The notes: generated from the sequence alone by a model not told the origin. 64,000 nucleotides of DNA from an uncultured Prevotella sp. (GCA_946998205.1 CAMPYJ010000001.1:1-64000); one strand, 5' to 3'. Shown: positions 53,625 to 62,918, counted from the first letter of the stretch. A program made the numbers and translations.

Positions 53625-54113
53625 ATGAACAGACGTTTTTTTCGGATGAAAATAAGATTGGCATATTCCCTCACGATAGCTGGCTGCATGTTGATAGGCC
53701 TGTGCGCTTGTACAGATTATAAAAACGAAGAGCAGCTCAGAGATACGGCCAACGCTTTCGCACAATCTTATTTCAACTGGCAATTCAACGATGCACAAGT
53801 CCACTGCACCCCATCTTCACAAAGATGGATTAGTTATGTAGCGTCACAGGTAAAAAAAGATGATGTAGACAAGCTGCGAAGTGCTGAGCAAGGTGCCAGT
53901 TCGGAAATCAAGGAAATCAATTATCAAGAAGGCGACTCGGTGGCTTCAGTGGTCATGAAGGTTGAAAACTTCTTGTCAATGGACTCGTTAGGAACCGTGG
54001 GACATTTTGTTGAATCTGCCACTTACACACTTCATTTGGTGCAACTTAATAAGCGGTGGAAAGTGAGGTTGACCGAACTACCCAGGCCCGATTCCCCGCT
54101 TCATGATGATTGA
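53625..54113 (+). CDS. Putative lipoprotein
   Basis: 162 residues (or 155 from the Met at 53646, MKIRLAYSL, which gives a more standard signal). Lipobox LIGLCACTD. The mature part (RDTANAFAQSYFNWQFNDA...) has the look of an NTF2-like/DUF4878-type fold: a helix, then strands ending LVQLNKRWKVRL. No catalytic residues evident. Function unknown. Confidence 0.75.
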   Translation: MNRRFFRMKIRLAYSLTIAGCMLIGLCACTDYKNEEQLRDTANAFAQSYFNWQFNDAQVHCTPSSQRWISYVASQVKKDDVDKLRSAEQGASSEIKEINYQEGDSVASVVMKVENFLSMDSLGTVGHFVESATYTLHLVQLNKRWKVRLTELPRPDSPLHDD

Positions 54114-54299
54114 TTATGTTGATCTCAAAGGTATCTTTTGACGGCTGTTATAAAGGGAATATGACTAAGCAATGGTCATCATTGCGCTATTATCATCACA
54201 TTTCATTCTGTTTGAGCGCATTGGGTACAATGATATTTCAAAAATTGTTATTAAATCCACCATTGTTGTCCTATATTTGAATAGTTTTAAAGGCATTCG

Positions 54300-54331
54300 T
54301 TTGCCCCATTAAGATATTAAACATAACTTTG
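54300..54331 (+). promoter_or_regulatory. Promoter of the PCMD/beta-barrel pair
   Basis: TTTG (54300-54303), 20 bp, TAACTTTG (54324-54331), 23 bp before the ATG. A second TATATTTG lies at 54272-54279. Confidence 0.6.
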
Positions 54332-54353
54332 CAGCCGAAATGATTATGTTACA

Positions 54354-55502
54354 ATGAAATTATATCAGAATTTATTGATCATCACACTTTCATCTGTGTT
54401 CACTTCATGTTTCAAAGACGAACCACTGAATGCAGAGTGTGATATTCTTGAAGCTTCCGTTTCGGTGAGCAAGCCTGAGGACATGTTCTATCATTCTTCA
54501 GACAGCAAGCTTCAAGTTCCTTACACGGACAGCACCATTATTTTCAATGTAAGACGTCATGCTGAACTGAACGCCATCGCTCCTCACTTCACATTGACGG
54601 ATGGGGCAACCATCGTTCCGGAAAACGGTTCTTTGCAAGATTTCAGCAAAGGTCCCGTCACCTATACGGTAACTTCTGAGGACAAACAGTGGAACAGGCG
54701 CTATGCTGTTAGCTTCTTGCCGGTTGTACAGACGGTTAGTGACACCATTCGATTTGACTTTGAGCATTATGAGTTGGAGCAGAAAGAATTGAAATACTAT
54801 ACCTGGTATTATATAGGTGAAGATGGTCAGCGGCACGACTATTGGGCAACGGGTAACCAGGGGCTTATAATGATCAAGGGTTCGGCACCACCAGAGGACT
54901 ATCCCAGTGTTCCTGCGAAGGATGGTCACAGTGGGTCGTATGCCAAACTGACCACCCAAAGCACAGGTTGGTTAGGTGCTTTTGCTCATAAACCTCTGGC
55001 AGCAGGAAATTTGTATTTAGGTTCTTTCGATTTTAGAATGGCCATGCATGACGCGATGAAAGCGACCAAGTTTGGTATTCCTTTTGATAAAAAGCCCATC
55101 AAACTGACGGGATGGTATCGGTATAAGCCAGGTAAAAAGTATCAAGACAAGGCTGGAAAAACTGTTCCCAACCGCACTGACAGCGCCTCCATCTATGCTG
55201 TGTTTTATAGAAATGCTGACGAACAGGACAATCCCGTGACGCTGTATGGGGATGATGTCTTGACGAACAAGCACATCTTGGCCATCGCCAAGGTGGCAGA
55301 AGTGAAGACCACAGACCAATGGACACCTTTTGAAGTGGTTTTCGACTATACACAACAACCTGATGAAAGAATCTTGGCCAACCGCGGATACAATTTAACC
55401 GTGGTCTTCTCGTCCAGCGAGAGAGGCGCACAGTTTGAAGGAGCAATCGGCAGTGAGTTGTCGATTGATGAAGTAAAAATCATTTGTGCAAAGGAGAAAT
55501 GA
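54354..55502 (+). CDS. PCMD domain-containing lipoprotein
   Basis: 382 residues: lipobox FTSCFKDE (Cys19), an Ig-like region (about 25-125) and a C-terminal PCMD-type (putative carbohydrate metabolism) domain (about 130-380) containing YWATGNQG, GHSGSYAKLTT, KPIKLTGWYRYKPGK and a final GAIGSELSIDEVKI. Probably surface exposed, possibly glycan binding; unproven. It lies 4 bp before the barrel gene. Confidence 0.82.
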   Translation: MKLYQNLLIITLSSVFTSCFKDEPLNAECDILEASVSVSKPEDMFYHSSDSKLQVPYTDSTIIFNVRRHAELNAIAPHFTLTDGATIVPENGSLQDFSKGPVTYTVTSEDKQWNRRYAVSFLPVVQTVSDTIRFDFEHYELEQKELKYYTWYYIGEDGQRHDYWATGNQGLIMIKGSAPPEDYPSVPAKDGHSGSYAKLTTQSTGWLGAFAHKPLAAGNLYLGSFDFRMAMHDAMKATKFGIPFDKKPIKLTGWYRYKPGKKYQDKAGKTVPNRTDSASIYAVFYRNADEQDNPVTLYGDDVLTNKHILAIAKVAEVKTTDQWTPFEVVFDYTQQPDERILANRGYNLTVVFSSSERGAQFEGAIGSELSIDEVKIICAKEK

Positions 55503-55506
55503 CGGC

Positions 55507-56265
55507 ATGCGCAAGTTTATGTTAATCATATTGTGGATGGGATGCTTGTCGCTGAACAGCATGGCAGACTCTTTTCTGAAGGACGTGAAGCTCCAGGCTC
55601 GCATTGGATATAATCTGGGAGGAACCGCTCCCATCGGTTTACCCGCAACCATCAGATCGCTTGAATCATACAAGTTGCATAATAATGTTACAATAGAACT
55701 CAATTGCCATAAAACCATCACTGGCAAATGGGGTGGCCAGATAGGCCTCCGGGCGGAGAACAAAGATATGGACGTGGATGCAAAGGTGAAGAACTACCAC
55801 ATGGAAATGGTTCGCGGAGGCGAGACGTTGGGAGGTGTGTTCACCGGACAGGTGCAGACGCAGGTGCGACAATGGATGATAACTCTTCCCATACAAGCCT
55901 CCTACGACGTGAGCGACAGAATACAAATGCGCGTGGGGCCGTATGTGTCGTATCTGCTTTCTAAAGACTTTGAGGGAAGCGTGCATGACGGACATCTGCG
56001 AATAGGAGACCCGACAGGCCCCATGATTGAAATGGGAAACGAACCTGGCACAAGAGGCATCTACGACTTCTCTGAACACACGAGAAGCTTTCAGTTTGGC
56101 ATGTCTGCGGGAATAGGCTGTAACATTTACCGCCGTTTTGGTTTATATGCCGACTTGAATTGGGGGCTCAACGGCATTTTCAAACGGTCTTTCAAGACGA
56201 TTGAACAGACGCTTTATCCTGTATATGGAACGTTCGGCGTGATTTACAGAATCAGCAAGCAGTAG
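55507..56265 (+). CDS. Outer-membrane beta-barrel protein
   Basis: 252 residues from MRKFMLIILW (the frame also opens at 55486 inside the previous gene). Signal peptide about 1-20 (SMADS), then a small barrel of amphipathic strands (LQARIGYNLGGTAPI; TLPIQASYDVSDRIQMRVGPYVSYLL; FGMSAGIGCNIYRRFGLYADLNWG) ending VYGTFGVIYRISKQ. PorT/OmpA-barrel-like. Co-transcribed with the PCMD protein, which may be its partner. Confidence 0.8.
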   Translation: MRKFMLIILWMGCLSLNSMADSFLKDVKLQARIGYNLGGTAPIGLPATIRSLESYKLHNNVTIELNCHKTITGKWGGQIGLRAENKDMDVDAKVKNYHMEMVRGGETLGGVFTGQVQTQVRQWMITLPIQASYDVSDRIQMRVGPYVSYLLSKDFEGSVHDGHLRIGDPTGPMIEMGNEPGTRGIYDFSEHTRSFQFGMSAGIGCNIYRRFGLYADLNWGLNGIFKRSFKTIEQTLYPVYGTFGVIYRISKQ

Positions 56266-56272
56266 GAATATA

Positions 56273-56321
56273 GGGCGGTTCTATAAATTAGCTTTGACAG
56301 AGCTAATTTATAGAACCGCCC
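56273..56321. mobile_element. Palindromic remnant of the miniature element (copy E, 49 bp)
   Basis: Two right-hand ends joined head to head: GGGCGGTTCTATAAATTAGC then TTTGACAG, followed by AGCTAATTTATAGAACCGCCC in inverse order. All internal and left-end sequence is missing. Flanks are TATA and TTTA (three of four match). It begins 8 bp after the beta-barrel stop and can form a near-perfect hairpin, so it may also serve as the 3' end of the mRNA. Confidence 0.75.
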
Positions 56322-56397
56322 TTTATAATTTTGCACTTGCTGGCTGGCACCATGAACCTCAAAAACCTTTGAAAAAACGTCATGTTTTCGTGTTTTT

Positions 56398-56480
56398 CAA
56401 TTGCATTGACTTTGAATGCCAAAGTCATGTGAATTGAACGTCAATGTCAATTACTTTGGAAGCCAATGTCATTGACATTG
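56398..56480. repeat. 22-bp-phased array 5
   Basis: Four units, all CAA...TTG, start at 56398, 56420, 56442 and 56464: CAATTGCATTGACTTTG, CAAAGTCATGTGAATTG, CAATGTCAATTACTTTG and CAATGTCATTGACATTG, with linkers AATGC, AACGT and GAAGC. Its reverse complement matches array 4 unit by unit, including flanking sequence (for example CGCATCCACCTCGAAAACC). Confidence 0.85.
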
Positions 56481-56570
56481 GTTTTCGAGGTGGATGCGCC
56501 CGTGCGTCTGCTGGATTTTTTCACCCAAACCACATGTCAACAAACCCGTCAAGATGTTCTACACCTTCAA

Positions 56571-56600
56571 GGGCGGTTCTATAAAGGGCGGTTCTATAAG
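56571..56600. mobile_element. Tandem terminal-repeat fragments of the miniature element
   Basis: Two adjacent 15-bp copies of the terminal repeat, GGGCGGTTCTATAAA and GGGCGGTTCTATAAG, with nothing else of the element. Between here and 56840 I see no gene. Confidence 0.65.
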
Positions 56601-56840
56601 AAACCAAGTTGAAAAAATCATGCGCATTCCACTCAGGCTTTGTAGCTGTCGCATCGCTCGAACCGCTTTCAGCAGTTGAGACCGTCAAGAAACACAGGCA
56701 AACACTTTCTCATGCGGTTCAATCCTTGCTTGAGGTTTTTTACGCTTCCTGATGCACCTACCGCTGAATGGTTACTTGATGCCGAAGGTTTCTTGAATGA
56801 GCCAAACGTGTGTGCGTACCGAATGACATGACTTGTTTCA

Positions 56841-57033
56841 GGGCGGTTCTATAAATTAGCTTTGACAGATTGTGAGACTATTTTTGAGGTCAATTTGTTT
56901 GTGAGTGAAGGAGTATAGCGAGCTATACGACTGAACGAACAAGCAAATTGAACCAAAAAGAGGCCACAAGATGACAAAACGTACAAAGGACGTCATAAAA
57001 AAAACTTTACGGTGGTAATTTATTGAACCGCCC
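56841..57033 (-). mobile_element. Miniature inverted-repeat element, full length 193 bp (copy F)
   Basis: A complete copy in reverse orientation (the CCGTAAAG block is near 57010, read on the minus strand), with ends GGGCGGTTCTATAAATTA and TAATTTATTGAACCGCCC. It is flanked by a perfect TTCA duplication (56837-56840 and 57034-57037). The nested GGTCAATTTG ... CAAATTGAACC arms and the ATAGCGAGCTAT centre are intact. It lies just upstream of the sialidase promoter. Confidence 0.9.
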
Positions 57034-57101
57034 TTCAGCCTGCGAAATGGCCGTTGGGTAAATAATCGCTTGGGTATGCCAACCATATCCAATAAATTGT
57101 C

Positions 57102-57109
57102 TATATTTG
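57102..57109 (+). promoter_or_regulatory. Sialidase promoter -7 box
   Basis: TATATTTG, 55 bp before the sialidase start and 68 bp after copy F. The -33 element is not clear. Confidence 0.5.
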
Positions 57110-57164
57110 CAGGTGAAAGAAAAACATTCTTTTTAATGAGTACTAATTAGATTTATTCTTTATT

Positions 57165-59750
57165 ATGACTTTACAATCTTTACACCAGTTTTTGGCTGTC
57201 GTCCTGCTGTTTGCAGCAGGCTGTGGCGAAGCCCATGCGACGAACAAGGTAATCAACATCCAGAAGTCAACCGGCACCTGGACAAAGACCAACCCCGCAG
57301 GCGACTGGGCCGCGCAGTGGACCAGCAACGACACCGACCCCATGCTCACCCTTTCCTGCGCTAAGAACAACATGGCCTACTACGACGGGCAGGAAGTGAA
57401 GCTCTTCACGGGCGATGGCTCAGTGCGGTTCAGCGCCGACTATACCTTGGCCGTGACACCCGGATACGAAATCGTGAGCTACGAGTTCTCCTTCTCATCC
57501 GAGAACGCCGGACGGAAGATTGTGGTGACACCACGGGGGGCTTCCCAACTGTCGTCGGACGATCCCGCGCAATGGCAAGCCGTGAAGGTGGCAGACATCC
57601 ACGCTTCCGCCGCCACGTTCAACGTGAGACACGCCACGCAGACCGAGGCTGGATTCGCACGCCTGAAGAACGTACAGGTAACCGTGGCCAAGGTCTCTGA
57701 TTCACAAGGCTTCCAGCCACTGTACATCACGCGTCCCGGCCAGCATCCCTATCGCATACCGGCCTTGGCTTGCGTGCACGACGGCACCTTGCTGGCCTTC
57801 TCCGACTACCGTCCGGGTGGTTCGGACATCGGTTATGGCGAGGTTGACATTCAGTTGCGGACTTCTGCCGACCATGGTGCCACATGGACTAAGGCACGTA
57901 CCATTGCCAATGGAACAGGAACGGGCACCGGACTTGACTATGGCTTCGGCGACGCCGCCGTGGTAGCCGACCGCGAGAGCAATGACGTGCTCATGGTGTG
58001 CGTGGCAGGACACATTCCCTATCAAACGGCCAACTACCAAGAAGGACGCCCCCTGCCAATGGTGCGTTACCTCAGTACCGACGGAGGCGCAACTTGGGGA
58101 ACTTATACCAACCTCACAAGTCAGGTATACGGGCTTTTTGACGGAAGCCGGGGAGGTGCCGTGAAAAGCATGTTCGCCGGCTCGGGCAAACTGTGCCAGA
58201 GCAGTACGGTGAAGCATGGCTCGCACTACCGCGTGTACTTACCCGTGTGTGCCCGTGACGGTGGCAACCGCGTGCTGTATTCAGACGACTTCGGGGCTAC
58301 CTGGAAGGTTCTGGGAGGAAAAGACGCACGCCCCGCACCTGGTGGCGATGAGCCAAAGTGCGAGGAGCTGCCCGACGGACGGGTGCTGCTCTCAAGCCGC
58401 GTCAACGGTGGACGGCTGTTCAACTTTTACACCTATACTGACGAGGCGTCGGGTGAGGGCTCGTGGGACGCAGTGGCCAAGTCGGACGCTGCCAACAAAG
58501 GCACCTCGGCTGCGAACAACTCATGCAACGGCGATATCATGATACTGCCCGTCAAGCGGAATGCTGACGGCAAACAGATGTTCCTGGCACTGCAAAGCGT
58601 ACCGTTCGGACCGAACAGAACCAACGTGGGCATCTACTACAAGGCTTTGGAGAGCATAAACGACTACCAGACGCCCGAAGTCTTCGCACGCAACTGGACG
58701 GGAAAAAAGCAAATATCACACATAGGTTCGGCTTACAGCACCATGGTGTGGCAAAAAGACAACAGGCTGGGATTCCTCTACGAGGAGGAAACCTACGGTG
58801 CAAGCTACACCAACGTGTACAAGGCCATGACGCTTGAGCAAATCACAGACAACGCCTTTAGCTACGATTCCACGGTGCCACGCCAAACCGAGACTGCCGA
58901 CCCCATACAGCAAACAGACCTGGGTACGGCTCATTACCTGCTGGGATTCAAAGGAGTGGGATACCCCAAAGCTGATGCCGAGAGCCGAACGAGACTGCAA
59001 AGCATTTACCAGACACCAGGCAAATACAACAAGAACCAACTGTATGCTGCCATCAAGAAATATGCGAACGACGCGAACGTGGAGCTGCCGGAAGACGGAA
59101 TGCTGTACACCCTGAAATTCATAGGAAAGGATAAACAAGCGTTCTTGCTTGACTATACCGATGGCAAAATTGCCACGCGGCCAATGACGACAGATGAGAC
59201 CCCGGGTGCGTCGGCCAAATTCAAGGCGCATGTTCTGTCTAATGGGAAACTGGCTTTCGAGACCATGGATGGAAAGTACCTGAGCTATCCCACCAAGACG
59301 CCAGGCCCGAGCTGGCTCACCAACTTCAGCACCAGCGGTGTGACCGACGGACTGGATGAGGATGCCAACGCACTGGATTTGCAAAAAGCAGCCGAAGGCT
59401 CTCACATAGAGTCGTCGGGCATCCTTGACCTGTTTGGCAATTTTTTCATTCATTCCAAGCGCGGAAACCGCACCGACAATCAGCAGAAGGTGATGGGATA
59501 CTGGGTGATGAACACGCAGGACAACACTTTCGACGGTGCGGGAGCCCCTTTCCTTACCAACAAGTTCACGTCGATGTTACGCATCGAGTACAAGGGAAAG
59601 CCTACGGGCATTCAGCAGGTGGACAGTGATGCCGCCAAGGACACGGTAGCAATCTACAATCTGTCGGGACAGCGCATGGATACGGACAGGCTGTCAGAAC
59701 TGAAGCCTGGCGTTTATATTGTCAACGGCAGGAAAATGGTGGTGAGATAG
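57165..59750 (+). CDS. Secreted sialidase (GH33) with C-terminal module and T9SS tail
   Basis: Releases terminal sialic acid from host glycans. 861 residues: signal peptide (about 1-26), an N-terminal beta domain (about 28-178), a catalytic propeller (about 184-570), an extra module (about 585-808) shared with the 11587-12618 product, and a sorting-type tail (about 825-861; IYNLSGQRM ... GVYIVNGRKMVV). The RIP motif is at 197-199 (YRIPAL), and Asp boxes are SADHGATW (234-241), STDGGATW (304-311) and SDDFGATW (373-380). The acidic site is near GGDEPKCEELPDGR. T9SS export is inferred from the tail. Confidence 0.93.
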   Translation: MTLQSLHQFLAVVLLFAAGCGEAHATNKVINIQKSTGTWTKTNPAGDWAAQWTSNDTDPMLTLSCAKNNMAYYDGQEVKLFTGDGSVRFSADYTLAVTPGYEIVSYEFSFSSENAGRKIVVTPRGASQLSSDDPAQWQAVKVADIHASAATFNVRHATQTEAGFARLKNVQVTVAKVSDSQGFQPLYITRPGQHPYRIPALACVHDGTLLAFSDYRPGGSDIGYGEVDIQLRTSADHGATWTKARTIANGTGTGTGLDYGFGDAAVVADRESNDVLMVCVAGHIPYQTANYQEGRPLPMVRYLSTDGGATWGTYTNLTSQVYGLFDGSRGGAVKSMFAGSGKLCQSSTVKHGSHYRVYLPVCARDGGNRVLYSDDFGATWKVLGGKDARPAPGGDEPKCEELPDGRVLLSSRVNGGRLFNFYTYTDEASGEGSWDAVAKSDAANKGTSAANNSCNGDIMILPVKRNADGKQMFLALQSVPFGPNRTNVGIYYKALESINDYQTPEVFARNWTGKKQISHIGSAYSTMVWQKDNRLGFLYEEETYGASYTNVYKAMTLEQITDNAFSYDSTVPRQTETADPIQQTDLGTAHYLLGFKGVGYPKADAESRTRLQSIYQTPGKYNKNQLYAAIKKYANDANVELPEDGMLYTLKFIGKDKQAFLLDYTDGKIATRPMTTDETPGASAKFKAHVLSNGKLAFETMDGKYLSYPTKTPGPSWLTNFSTSGVTDGLDEDANALDLQKAAEGSHIESSGILDLFGNFFIHSKRGNRTDNQQKVMGYWVMNTQDNTFDGAGAPFLTNKFTSMLRIEYKGKPTGIQQVDSDAAKDTVAIYNLSGQRMDTDRLSELKPGVYIVNGRKMVVR

Positions 59751-59883
59751 AATGCTTGCCCTACAACACAGGGATGCAGGAGCAACCAATCGGTATGTAA
59801 TGACAGCGGATGTGCGAACCAGCACGGATAGCTCATGGAAGGACAATGTTGTAGTACAACAAACGAAACTTTAAGTGTGAATA

Positions 59884-59930
59884 AGCAGGAACCGCTCCCA
59901 TAGAGGTTCCTGCTCATACTTTCCTTTTCA
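59884..59930 (+). terminator. Hairpin after the sialidase gene
   Basis: Perfect 10-bp stem AGCAGGAACC (59884-59893) with GGTTCCTGCT (59905-59914), 133 bp after the stop, followed by a T-rich stretch. The rest of 59751-60057 shows no gene. Confidence 0.6.
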
Positions 59931-60057
59931 TGCAATCCTATTCCTCGTAATGTTGCACCAGCAGAACACCACCATGTTTCAGACTGCATGGTAAAGGAGT
60001 ATAAACCCCTTGAATATCCAGAATAAAGCCAGCCTGCAAAATGAGCCACACGCCCTC

Positions 60058-60110
60058 CAAAAAAAAGGGGGAGGCAAACATCACATTAAGTTTGCCCCCA
60101 CCCTTTTTTT
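60058..60110. terminator. Strong bidirectional terminator between sialidase and fimbrillin genes
   Basis: A-run, then GGGGGAGGCAAAC (60067-60079), a 10-nt loop, GTTTGCC CCCACCC (60090-60103) and a run of seven T. It can stop transcription from both sides. Confidence 0.8.
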
Positions 60111-60162
60111 AGAAGGTGTTTATCAGCAAGTGGTGCTTATATTTCCACTTGCCCCTTTATGC

Positions 60163-62871
60163 CTACTCCGCAATAGGCAATATACCACAACTGTTGTTAA
60201 ATGCATTGCCTGCTCCAAGCACACTGGAGATGTCATCGGTAGAGGGTGATGATGGCGAGAACACCAAACCGCTTAAGTTCGCTTCTTTATTTACGCACGC
60301 TGCCCAATAGAGTCCACGCTTTCCGGCATCCTCTACCTGTCCTGTCAGATTATTGCGACCTGCTGGTGCAAACAATAGATAGTAGTTCTGCAAATTTTTC
60401 TTTATCCACCTGCCAGCGTCCCAATCACCTTTGGTATAGCTTTTGTTATTGGTGAAAATAGGAATATAAGCCACTGGCAAAACCTTGTATCCTGCGGGGC
60501 ATGGGTCGTAAATTGACTTAACTGTATTTGTCCGATCGTGTTCCTTCAAGGTTATGTTGGTTGCCCAAAGCGAATAGGTTTCTCCGTTGTTGAATTCTGA
60601 ATAGAGATGATCTCCCGTATAGAAAGTACCCGGATTTTGGATGAGATCTTGTATTCGCTTACCATCTACTGCGGCAGGTTCTATCTTGAATCCATCCACA
60701 GCAATATTAGGCATTGGGTCTTTTCTACCAAATTGATAAGAGGTGGTGTTTATTTCTCTGTAGTAAACAGGCTTTTGGATAATCTCTACCGTGGCGGTCT
60801 GTCCGTTGCTGTCGTTCTGCTTAATCTTTATTCTAATGTGCCTATCCTTTAATCTATTCGTTCCATCGCTGTTCTTGCTTTGCAGCCATTTTACGTATGC
60901 AAGTCCCAGCGGCTCTTTTGACAGCACATCTATCTTGTCCTCCCCTTTTCCCAATGTAGAAGTTTCCAATTTTTCTGTAGGTCTAAACCATAGATGCCAC
61001 GACCACATGACAACGCCGTATTTGTCGGTTACTGCCACAACGGCATTACCATTCTTTATATTGCTTTTTTCAACGGTAAAGACAAGATTGTTTTCTTTTA
61101 TCTCAAGATTGTTGCTTACCTGTCCGCCGTCTTGCCAAATAATCTTGGCATTCGTACCACCTTCGATATTAGGTTTGCTTATCTCTTTTCCTTGATAGTC
61201 TTTATAGCACTTGCGATCTTTGTTGTAAGCACTTTGATTGGGTTGACCGTTCTTGATGGCGTTGCCATAGACTAATGGAATGGCGTATGTGCCATAGGCG
61301 GAAACAATATAGCAGTTGGCGGTGTTTGCTTTCGCAGTTAAATCGTACCCCAAATCTTTCGTAGCCAGGTTGAATGGTTTTAGAGGAGAGCCGTGTCGAT
61401 CATTTTTTTGTAACTTCTTGTTCCTGTCAGCCACTTCGTCAACAACATCCCAATTTACGGTTGCCGTCACCTTTTCACCCAAAGTAGTGGCAGAACCTGC
61501 ACCAGATGCTTTATCCAGCTTGATAATTTTGTCAGCCTCTGAAGCATTGATAGCATTCCATTGCTTGCCGCCATCGGTAGACACTTCATATCCTTCAACT
61601 GTCCATTCCAATGGCGTGCCACCTGTTTTGTAGCTTGTAACGGTAAAGGGCACAGCTTCTGTCTTGGGTTGCGTCTTTGTGTCATAAGTCAACACCTTTC
61701 CGCCATTCACCGTGAGGTGATAGTCTTTAGCACCAATCTTGCGATAAAAGCTATAGGTTTTGGTCGTGCCAGGCTTCCAGTCTGCCTTTACTTTTCCTGT
61801 AATGGTTTTTCCTCCCACATCAATCCTGATGGTAATTTTTCCTTCTTGTGGAATCATGAACATGGTGTTGAAGTCATTCGCTATATGCTCTGACGATCCT
61901 ACGATGCACACATTGTTCTCGGTTCTGAACCCATATCGACTGTTGCTGTTTCCCAGCTCAAAAAAGGTAGAGTCATTGGAAAGTTCCCATGTGCCGAATT
62001 TGTTGCTCTCATCTGGTAGAATGTATGTTCCTTTCGCCTTGACGTTGGCAATGGTCACACTTGAGATATAGTCATCATGATTAACACCCAATACGTCTTT
62101 CCCTATTTTGAAGCGCAAGGCGGTAAGCGGATGTCTGAACGTCAGCTTTATCGGAGGACATTTCTTTTCCTTTTTGTTCTCTTGGCTGAGAGTTACCACA
62201 TCTGACGTAGCGGTAACAAAATCCAACTGCTGACCAACGACATTTTTTACCTCAAAGTCTATCTTTTTCTTGCCACCCTCTTCTCGCAGGCTACCTAATC
62301 CGCCCAAGTTGGGATCGTAGGGACCGTAGGCGAAAAACCTACCGCAAGGCTGGCTACCTTTCCATATCAGCGATCCGTCTATTGGCGATCCGTCTGCATT
62401 GAAAGTCTGGTCATTGAATTTGCTGTCCATAGCTAAAGAACCAGAATTTGCGCCAAAGAAAGCTGTGGCTTTGAATTGCTTGCTCAGTGCTCCGTTTGTA
62501 ACAAACACATGCTCACCGCGGGTCGTAGTTTGAACATCGTCTATTTCGGAGGGCAATCCGGGGGTTGTCTCTTCCACGATGGTTACAGTACTGCCGTCTG
62601 AGCAGTGGCCATCGAACGTGCGTACGGTGATGTCTGATGGCTTCAGTCCCTGCATTTCCAGGTGCGTCGCCCGGCTTGTCATCGCCTTTGCCAACGCTTC
62701 ATCGGCCGTGCGCGTGGCGTCTTGGATGTTGAATGTGACGTGCATGGCACCGCTTCCATTGTTTTCGGTGTTGTCGATAACATCAGCGCATGCCGTGGGC
62801 AGGAGCGTAAAAGCGACTGCCAGCGCACAGCTCTCCACATATCTTTTGGTTGTTAGTGTCATTTTCTTCAT
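60163..62871 (-). CDS. Large fimbrillin-family (Mfa-like) lipoprotein
   Basis: 902 residues. Lipobox LLPTACADV (Cys28), then a fimbrillin N-terminal domain (about 40-380; VTFNIQDATRT, FFAYGPYDPN, FRHPLTALRFKIG, YSFYRKIG). Middle Ig-like regions follow (about 390-760). The C-terminal lectin-like domain (about 765-902) has YDPCPAGYKVLP and RGLYWAACV, a pattern seen in Fibrobacter-paralogous-type domains. It is much larger than shaft fimbrillins (roughly 300-500 aa), which suggests a tip or accessory adhesin. A 56-aa gene lies 47 bp upstream. Confidence 0.85.
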   Translation of the reverse strand: MKKMTLTTKRYVESCALAVAFTLLPTACADVIDNTENNGSGAMHVTFNIQDATRTADEALAKAMTSRATHLEMQGLKPSDITVRTFDGHCSDGSTVTIVEETTPGLPSEIDDVQTTTRGEHVFVTNGALSKQFKATAFFGANSGSLAMDSKFNDQTFNADGSPIDGSLIWKGSQPCGRFFAYGPYDPNLGGLGSLREEGGKKKIDFEVKNVVGQQLDFVTATSDVVTLSQENKKEKKCPPIKLTFRHPLTALRFKIGKDVLGVNHDDYISSVTIANVKAKGTYILPDESNKFGTWELSNDSTFFELGNSNSRYGFRTENNVCIVGSSEHIANDFNTMFMIPQEGKITIRIDVGGKTITGKVKADWKPGTTKTYSFYRKIGAKDYHLTVNGGKVLTYDTKTQPKTEAVPFTVTSYKTGGTPLEWTVEGYEVSTDGGKQWNAINASEADKIIKLDKASGAGSATTLGEKVTATVNWDVVDEVADRNKKLQKNDRHGSPLKPFNLATKDLGYDLTAKANTANCYIVSAYGTYAIPLVYGNAIKNGQPNQSAYNKDRKCYKDYQGKEISKPNIEGGTNAKIIWQDGGQVSNNLEIKENNLVFTVEKSNIKNGNAVVAVTDKYGVVMWSWHLWFRPTEKLETSTLGKGEDKIDVLSKEPLGLAYVKWLQSKNSDGTNRLKDRHIRIKIKQNDSNGQTATVEIIQKPVYYREINTTSYQFGRKDPMPNIAVDGFKIEPAAVDGKRIQDLIQNPGTFYTGDHLYSEFNNGETYSLWATNITLKEHDRTNTVKSIYDPCPAGYKVLPVAYIPIFTNNKSYTKGDWDAGRWIKKNLQNYYLLFAPAGRNNLTGQVEDAGKRGLYWAACVNKEANLSGLVFSPSSPSTDDISSVLGAGNAFNNSCGILPIAE

Positions 62872-62918
62872 GATGTTGTTATGTTGTTTTAATAAGATGT
62901 TATACTTTGGCGGGTCGT

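Noticed and set aside
56398..56480. Ordinary rho-independent terminator
   Set aside because: There are four phased quasi-palindromes rather than one stem with a T-run, and the same layout occurs upstream of genes as well as downstream.
56856..57092. Open frame of 78 codons on the minus strand
   Set aside because: It runs through element copy F and owes its openness to the repeat; there is no family character.
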